A stretch of 64,000 bases of DNA from Streptomyces canus 299MFChir4.1 (GTDB lineage Bacteria; Actinomycetota; Actinomycetes; Streptomycetales; Streptomycetaceae). Shown here piece by piece: positions 60,763-64,000 of the stretch. Location of the stretch: NCBI RefSeq assembly GCF_000383615.1, contig NZ_KB911583.1, positions 124,001 through 188,000 of the forward strand, given 5' to 3'. Every line of letters begins with the position of its first letter. Positions within the stretch are counted from its first letter, which is position 1. Both the position numbers and the translations under genes were made by a program. Below the pieces are notes generated by a model that was given only the letters and a program-made list of their open reading frames with translations, did not search any database and had not been told where the DNA came from.

Positions 60763-62304
60763 GTGGGGATCAAGAGGCGGCCCTGGGCGTTGGCGGCGGT
60801 ACCGCTGACGCTGGCCCTGCTGGCGGCGACCGGCTGTGACAGCGGCACGCCGGAAGCCGACGCGAAACCGACCGCCGCGCCGACCACGTCCGGGGCCCGG
60901 TCCGATTCCCTGGCCCGGGTGTGCGCCAACCCCGCGGCCGGGCCGGCCAAGGCACCGGCGGGTGCGGTCACGGTCGACCCCGCGAAGGTCGGTGACCTGG
61001 CGGCCAAGACCAAGAGCAACCCCCCGAACACCACGTTCTGGCTCCGACCGGGCAAGCACAGGCTCGACCCGGACCGCTACGCCCAGGTCGTTCCCAAGAA
61101 GGGGGACCGCTACCTCGGCGCACCGGGCGCGGTGCTCGACGGCGGGAAGAAGAACCAGTACGCGTTCAGCGGCAGCGCTCCCGACGTCACCCTGCGCTAC
61201 CTGACCGTGCAGCGCTTCGCGGCGCCGTCGGACGAGGGCGTGGTCAACCACGACTCGGCCGACGGGTGGGTCATCGAGGACGCGACGATCCAGGACAACT
61301 CCGGTGCCGGGCTGATGGCCGGTGCCCACCAGCAGGTCCGCGCCAGCTGCCTGCGGAACAACGGCCAGTACGGCATGAACGCGTACAAGGGCAACGGCCG
61401 TATCACCGGCCTGGTGGTCGAGGGCAACGAGATCGTGGGCAACAACACCGGCGACTGGGAGCGGCGCAAGCCGGGCTGCGGCTGCACCGGCGGCATCAAG
61501 TTCTGGGCCGTCGACGGCGCCGACGTACGCGGGAACTGGGTGCACGACAACCGGGGAACCGGGTTGTGGGCGGACACCAACAACAACGACTTCCTTATCG
61601 AGAACAACGTGATCGAGGCCAACGACGGTGCCGCGCTGATCTACGAGATCAGCTACAACGCGATCATCCGGAACAACACGATTCGGCGGAACAACTGGGT
61701 CGAGGGCCGCAAGGCGGCCGACAAGGGTGACAGTTTCCCGTTCGCGACCCTCTACCTGTCCGAGTCGGGCGGGGAACCTCGGATCAAGGCCCGCACCGAC
61801 AAGATCGAGATCTATCGGAACCTGCTGGAGAACAACTGGTCCGGAATCACCCTCTGGGAGAACGCCGACCGGTTCTGCAACAGCCCGGCCAACACCTCGT
61901 CCGGTGACTGCACGTTGCTGGTGAAGAAGGCCGGCAGCTGCGCGAAGCCGGCGATCGCCAAGGCGCCGCTCTACGCGGACTGCCGGTGGAAGGCCCAGCG
62001 GGTGGACATCCACGACAACCGCTTCGTGCTGGACAAGTCCGTCCTCAAGTGCACGACGAAATGCGACCGGATGGCGGTGCTGTCCAATTACGGCACCTAT
62101 CCGGACTGGTCGCCGTACAAGGGCGAGAAGGTGGCCGACGCGATCACGCAGAAGCAGCACAACCGCTGGCACGACAACGTCTACGTCGGACCATGGCAGT
62201 TCGTCGTCCACGACCCGAGCAGCTTGCTCGCGTTCGAGCGCTGGCAGGGCATGCCGAACCAGCAGGACGCGGGCAGCACCCTCGTCGCCCGGGCCGGTGG
62301 TTGA
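60763..62304 (+). CDS. Right-handed beta-helix lipoprotein
   Basis: The 513-aa protein begins with a basic tail and hydrophobic segment ending in a lipobox (LLAATGC, Cys near residue 26), then a Thr/Pro/Ala linker. The mature domain has parallel beta-helix repeats rich in Asn (LVVEGNEIVGNNTG, NNDFLIENNVIEANDG, YNAIIRNNTIRRNN, IEIYRNLLENNWSG). Extra cysteines near 225-235 and 365-405 may form disulfides. The fold suits polysaccharide lyases and epimerases, but I do not see the DPHD motif of AlgG. It probably handles the polymer at the cell surface. Confidence 0.8.
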   Translation: MGIKRRPWALAAVPLTLALLAATGCDSGTPEADAKPTAAPTTSGARSDSLARVCANPAAGPAKAPAGAVTVDPAKVGDLAAKTKSNPPNTTFWLRPGKHRLDPDRYAQVVPKKGDRYLGAPGAVLDGGKKNQYAFSGSAPDVTLRYLTVQRFAAPSDEGVVNHDSADGWVIEDATIQDNSGAGLMAGAHQQVRASCLRNNGQYGMNAYKGNGRITGLVVEGNEIVGNNTGDWERRKPGCGCTGGIKFWAVDGADVRGNWVHDNRGTGLWADTNNNDFLIENNVIEANDGAALIYEISYNAIIRNNTIRRNNWVEGRKAADKGDSFPFATLYLSESGGEPRIKARTDKIEIYRNLLENNWSGITLWENADRFCNSPANTSSGDCTLLVKKAGSCAKPAIAKAPLYADCRWKAQRVDIHDNRFVLDKSVLKCTTKCDRMAVLSNYGTYPDWSPYKGEKVADAITQKQHNRWHDNVYVGPWQFVVHDPSSLLAFERWQGMPNQQDAGSTLVARAGG

Positions 62305-62305
62305 G

Positions 62306-63538
62306 ATGGAGGCAGAGCGCACGCCGAAGATCGTCGGGGTGGTCTGGGGGCTGCTGGTCCTCAACACGCTCGGCTCCGCCGGGGCGAAGACCATCGTCCC
62401 GTTGCCCCGCTCCCTCATCCAGATGGTCACCATGGGCGCGCTGGTTCTCGCGTTCACGCTGGCACTCGCGGTCAATGCCCGGCTGCGCATCCGAGCCGGC
62501 GCGTACGTGTTCCTGCTGACCCTGCTGCTGGTGACGAGCGTGATCTCCAGTGCTCACCTGGAGTCCGGGTTCGGCGCGCTGTTCCGCTGCTTCAGACTGG
62601 CGCTCTTCGTCGGCACGCTGTGGCTGCTCAGCCGCTGGTGGGACGGCAGCCTGACGTTCGTACGGCACCACATCCGGATGTACTACGCGGTGCTCGGATC
62701 GGTGGCCCTCGGCCTGGTCGTCTCACCGGGCGCGGCCCTGCCCGAGCTCTACGGCGGGCGGCTGGTCGGCGCGCTGTGGCCGCTCACCCCGCCGCAGATC
62801 GGCCAGTACGCCGCGGTGATCATCGGGCTCACCGTGCTGCTCCTCCTGGGTGGCCGGACCGACAGGACCAGCGCGGCGGTGGTCATCGTGCCGTCCCTCG
62901 TCCTGCTCGCCCTGACCCATACCCGGACGGCTACGCTCGGCCTGCTCCTCGGGCTGGTGCTGGCGATCGGCTCGCTCCTGCTCACCAGCGCCGCGGCCCG
63001 CCGCTTCTTCACCTGGGCGGTGGTGTGCGCCACGGTGGCCGCGGTGGGATTCGCCGGCGCACTGCAGGCGTGGTTCCTGCGCGGCCAGAGCAAGGACAAC
63101 TTCTCCAGCCTCACCGGTCGCGCCAAGGTCTGGGACGCCCTGCTGGCCGCGCCCCGGTCGACCGGGGAGAAGTGGTTCGGCGTGGGTCTGGGCGACAAGT
63201 CGTTCGGCGGTCTGCCGATCGACAACAGCTGGCTGGCCGTCTACAACGAGCAGGGCCTGATCGGCGTCACCCTCGTCGCGGCGATCATCATCGTGCTGGG
63301 CGGCGTCGCGCTGCTGCGGCCACCGTCGCTGCAGCGGGCCTGCGCGATCTTCCTGATCAGCTACTGCGCGATCGCGTCGTACACCGAGGCCGGTCTCGGC
63401 GACGCCTCGCCGTATCTGCTGCATCTGGCCCTGGCCGTCTCGCTGTTGGCGGCACCTGCCGCGGCCGGCCCCCTCGCGACGCCCGTCGTCCCCCGACAAC
63501 GCGTCCCGCGCTGGGCCAAGAGATCGGAGGTGAGGTGA
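62306..63538 (+). CDS. O-antigen polymerase/ligase-like membrane protein (Wzy candidate)
   Basis: The 410-aa protein has about ten to eleven hydrophobic helices with a large external loop between helices in the second half (FLRGQSKDNFSSLTGRAKVWDALLAAPRSTGEKWFGVGLGDKS), the Wzy_C/O-antigen-ligase signature with a conserved Arg. The following KSFGGLPIDNSWLAVYNEQGLIG also fits. Such proteins polymerise lipid-linked repeat units outside the membrane. ATG 62306 is 2 nt after the upstream stop; GTG 62297 is an alternative. Confidence 0.85.
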   Translation: MEAERTPKIVGVVWGLLVLNTLGSAGAKTIVPLPRSLIQMVTMGALVLAFTLALAVNARLRIRAGAYVFLLTLLLVTSVISSAHLESGFGALFRCFRLALFVGTLWLLSRWWDGSLTFVRHHIRMYYAVLGSVALGLVVSPGAALPELYGGRLVGALWPLTPPQIGQYAAVIIGLTVLLLLGGRTDRTSAAVVIVPSLVLLALTHTRTATLGLLLGLVLAIGSLLLTSAAARRFFTWAVVCATVAAVGFAGALQAWFLRGQSKDNFSSLTGRAKVWDALLAAPRSTGEKWFGVGLGDKSFGGLPIDNSWLAVYNEQGLIGVTLVAAIIIVLGGVALLRPPSLQRACAIFLISYCAIASYTEAGLGDASPYLLHLALAVSLLAAPAAAGPLATPVVPRQRVPRWAKRSEVR

Positions 63539-63540
63539 GC

Positions 63541-64000
63541 ATGCACATCCTCGTGGTGCACAACCGTTACGGCTCGGCGCAGCCGAGCGGCGAGAACAAG
63601 GTCGTCGACCAGGAGGTGGAGCTGCTGCGCGAGGGCGGCCACCGGGTCGAGACGTTCGAGCGGCGCAGCGACGACATCGGCGCCATGTCCCTCCTCGCCA
63701 AGGTCGCGGTGCCCCTGCGGGTGCCGTGGAACCCGGCGGTCCGCACCGAACTCGCCACCCGGCTCCGCACCGAGCGGCCGGACATCGTCCACGTGCACAA
63801 CGTCTTCCCGCTCCTGTCGCCCGCGGTGCTCGCCGCCTGCGCCGACGCCGGCGTGCCCGCCGTGGCGACGCTGCACAACTACACCCAGGTCTGCCCGCCC
63901 GGCACCCTGCAGCGGGACGGCCGGCCGTGCACCGACTGCGTCGGGTCGACGCCACTGCCCGCCGTCCGGCACGGCTGCTACCGCGACTCCCGCCTCGCGA
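63541..64000 (+). CDS. GT4-like glycosyltransferase, C-terminus beyond window edge
   Basis: The first 153 residues are visible: MHILVVHNRYGSAQPSGENKVVDQE, then IVHVHNVFPLLSPAVLAACADAGVPAVATLHNY. This is the N-terminal Rossmann domain of GT-B transferases of family 4. A cysteine-rich TDCVG segment follows, as in related capsule transferases. GGAGG lies 10 nt before the ATG; GTG 63535 is in frame as an alternative. The gene continues past 64000. Confidence 0.85.
   Translation, partial: MHILVVHNRYGSAQPSGENKVVDQEVELLREGGHRVETFERRSDDIGAMSLLAKVAVPLRVPWNPAVRTELATRLRTERPDIVHVHNVFPLLSPAVLAACADAGVPAVATLHNYTQVCPPGTLQRDGRPCTDCVGSTPLPAVRHGCYRDSRLA

Noticed and set aside
60763..62304. Beta-helix lipoprotein as an AlgG-type mannuronan epimerase
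   Set aside because: The fold fits, but the DPHD catalytic motif is not visible, so only the fold is claimed.

Overview
The window reads as chromosomal DNA of a Streptomyces or close relative. It is uniformly very GC-rich, codons favour G/C in the third position, GTG and TTG starts are frequent, genes overlap by 1 to 4 bases, and the families present (LAL regulator, LytR-CpsA-Psr protein, DUF308/SHOCT/DUF7144 membrane proteins, secreted GH59) are typical of that group. There are no rRNA genes, CRISPR arrays or insertion sequences. One tRNA-Pro(GGG) lies near the middle.

Layout. (1) 1-5.8 kb: cell-surface carbohydrate genes: a truncated polysaccharide flippase, a LytR-CpsA-Psr transferase, a GH15 glucosidase/trehalase-like enzyme and galE. 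The last three share one promoter design: a TTGAC -35 box, a 25-bp imperfect palindrome, then a start codon 31-32 nt on. (2) 5.8-25.5 kb: inositol and related polyol catabolism. A gntR-iolD-iolC leftward unit diverges from a sugar ABC transporter followed by IolE-like and IolG-like genes. Further right are a FAD oxidoreductase/dehydrogenase pair, an IolG-SDR-PhyH operon under one LacI regulator and another Gfo/Idh/MocA dehydrogenase under a second LacI regulator, each with a palindromic operator in the divergent promoter. (3) 26.4-32.1 kb: a complete-looking lower pathway for meta-cleavage of gallate or protocatechuate (GalB-like hydratase, CHA aldolase, oxalomesaconate tautomerase) with a VOC-type extradiol dioxygenase, a GntR regulator, and an MFS transporter that carries two frameshifts. 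(4) 32.1-34.3 kb: a TetR/MFS efflux pair with three tandem operators. (5) 34.4-42.1 kb: the tRNA, a large LAL regulator, a second MFS exporter and a run of small membrane or unknown proteins; four of these genes have a 17-bp palindrome (TCACC-N7-GGTGA) about 80-100 nt upstream. (6) 42.1-47.1 kb: a secreted GH59 enzyme and an ABC exporter. (7) 47.1-64 kb and beyond: a Wzx/Wzy-type exopolysaccharide operon.

The exopolysaccharide operon is the most promising system. It holds a priming glycosyl-1-phosphate transferase, an AlgD-like nucleotide-sugar dehydrogenase, glycosyltransferases, two consecutive Wzz-like proteins whose cytoplasmic domains lack a Walker A motif, an AsnB amidotransferase, a fused alcohol-dehydrogenase/Gfo-Idh-MocA oxidoreductase, a heparinase II/III-like protein, a beta-helix lipoprotein and an O-antigen-polymerase-like protein. 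Together these suggest an acidic, probably amidated, uronic-acid exopolysaccharide. The LCP, flippase and galE genes at the left end could serve the same or another glycopolymer, but 42 kb separates them.

Limits: all assignments come from reading motifs and remembered family features. No database search or expression data stand behind them. Promoters and operators are pattern-based predictions.
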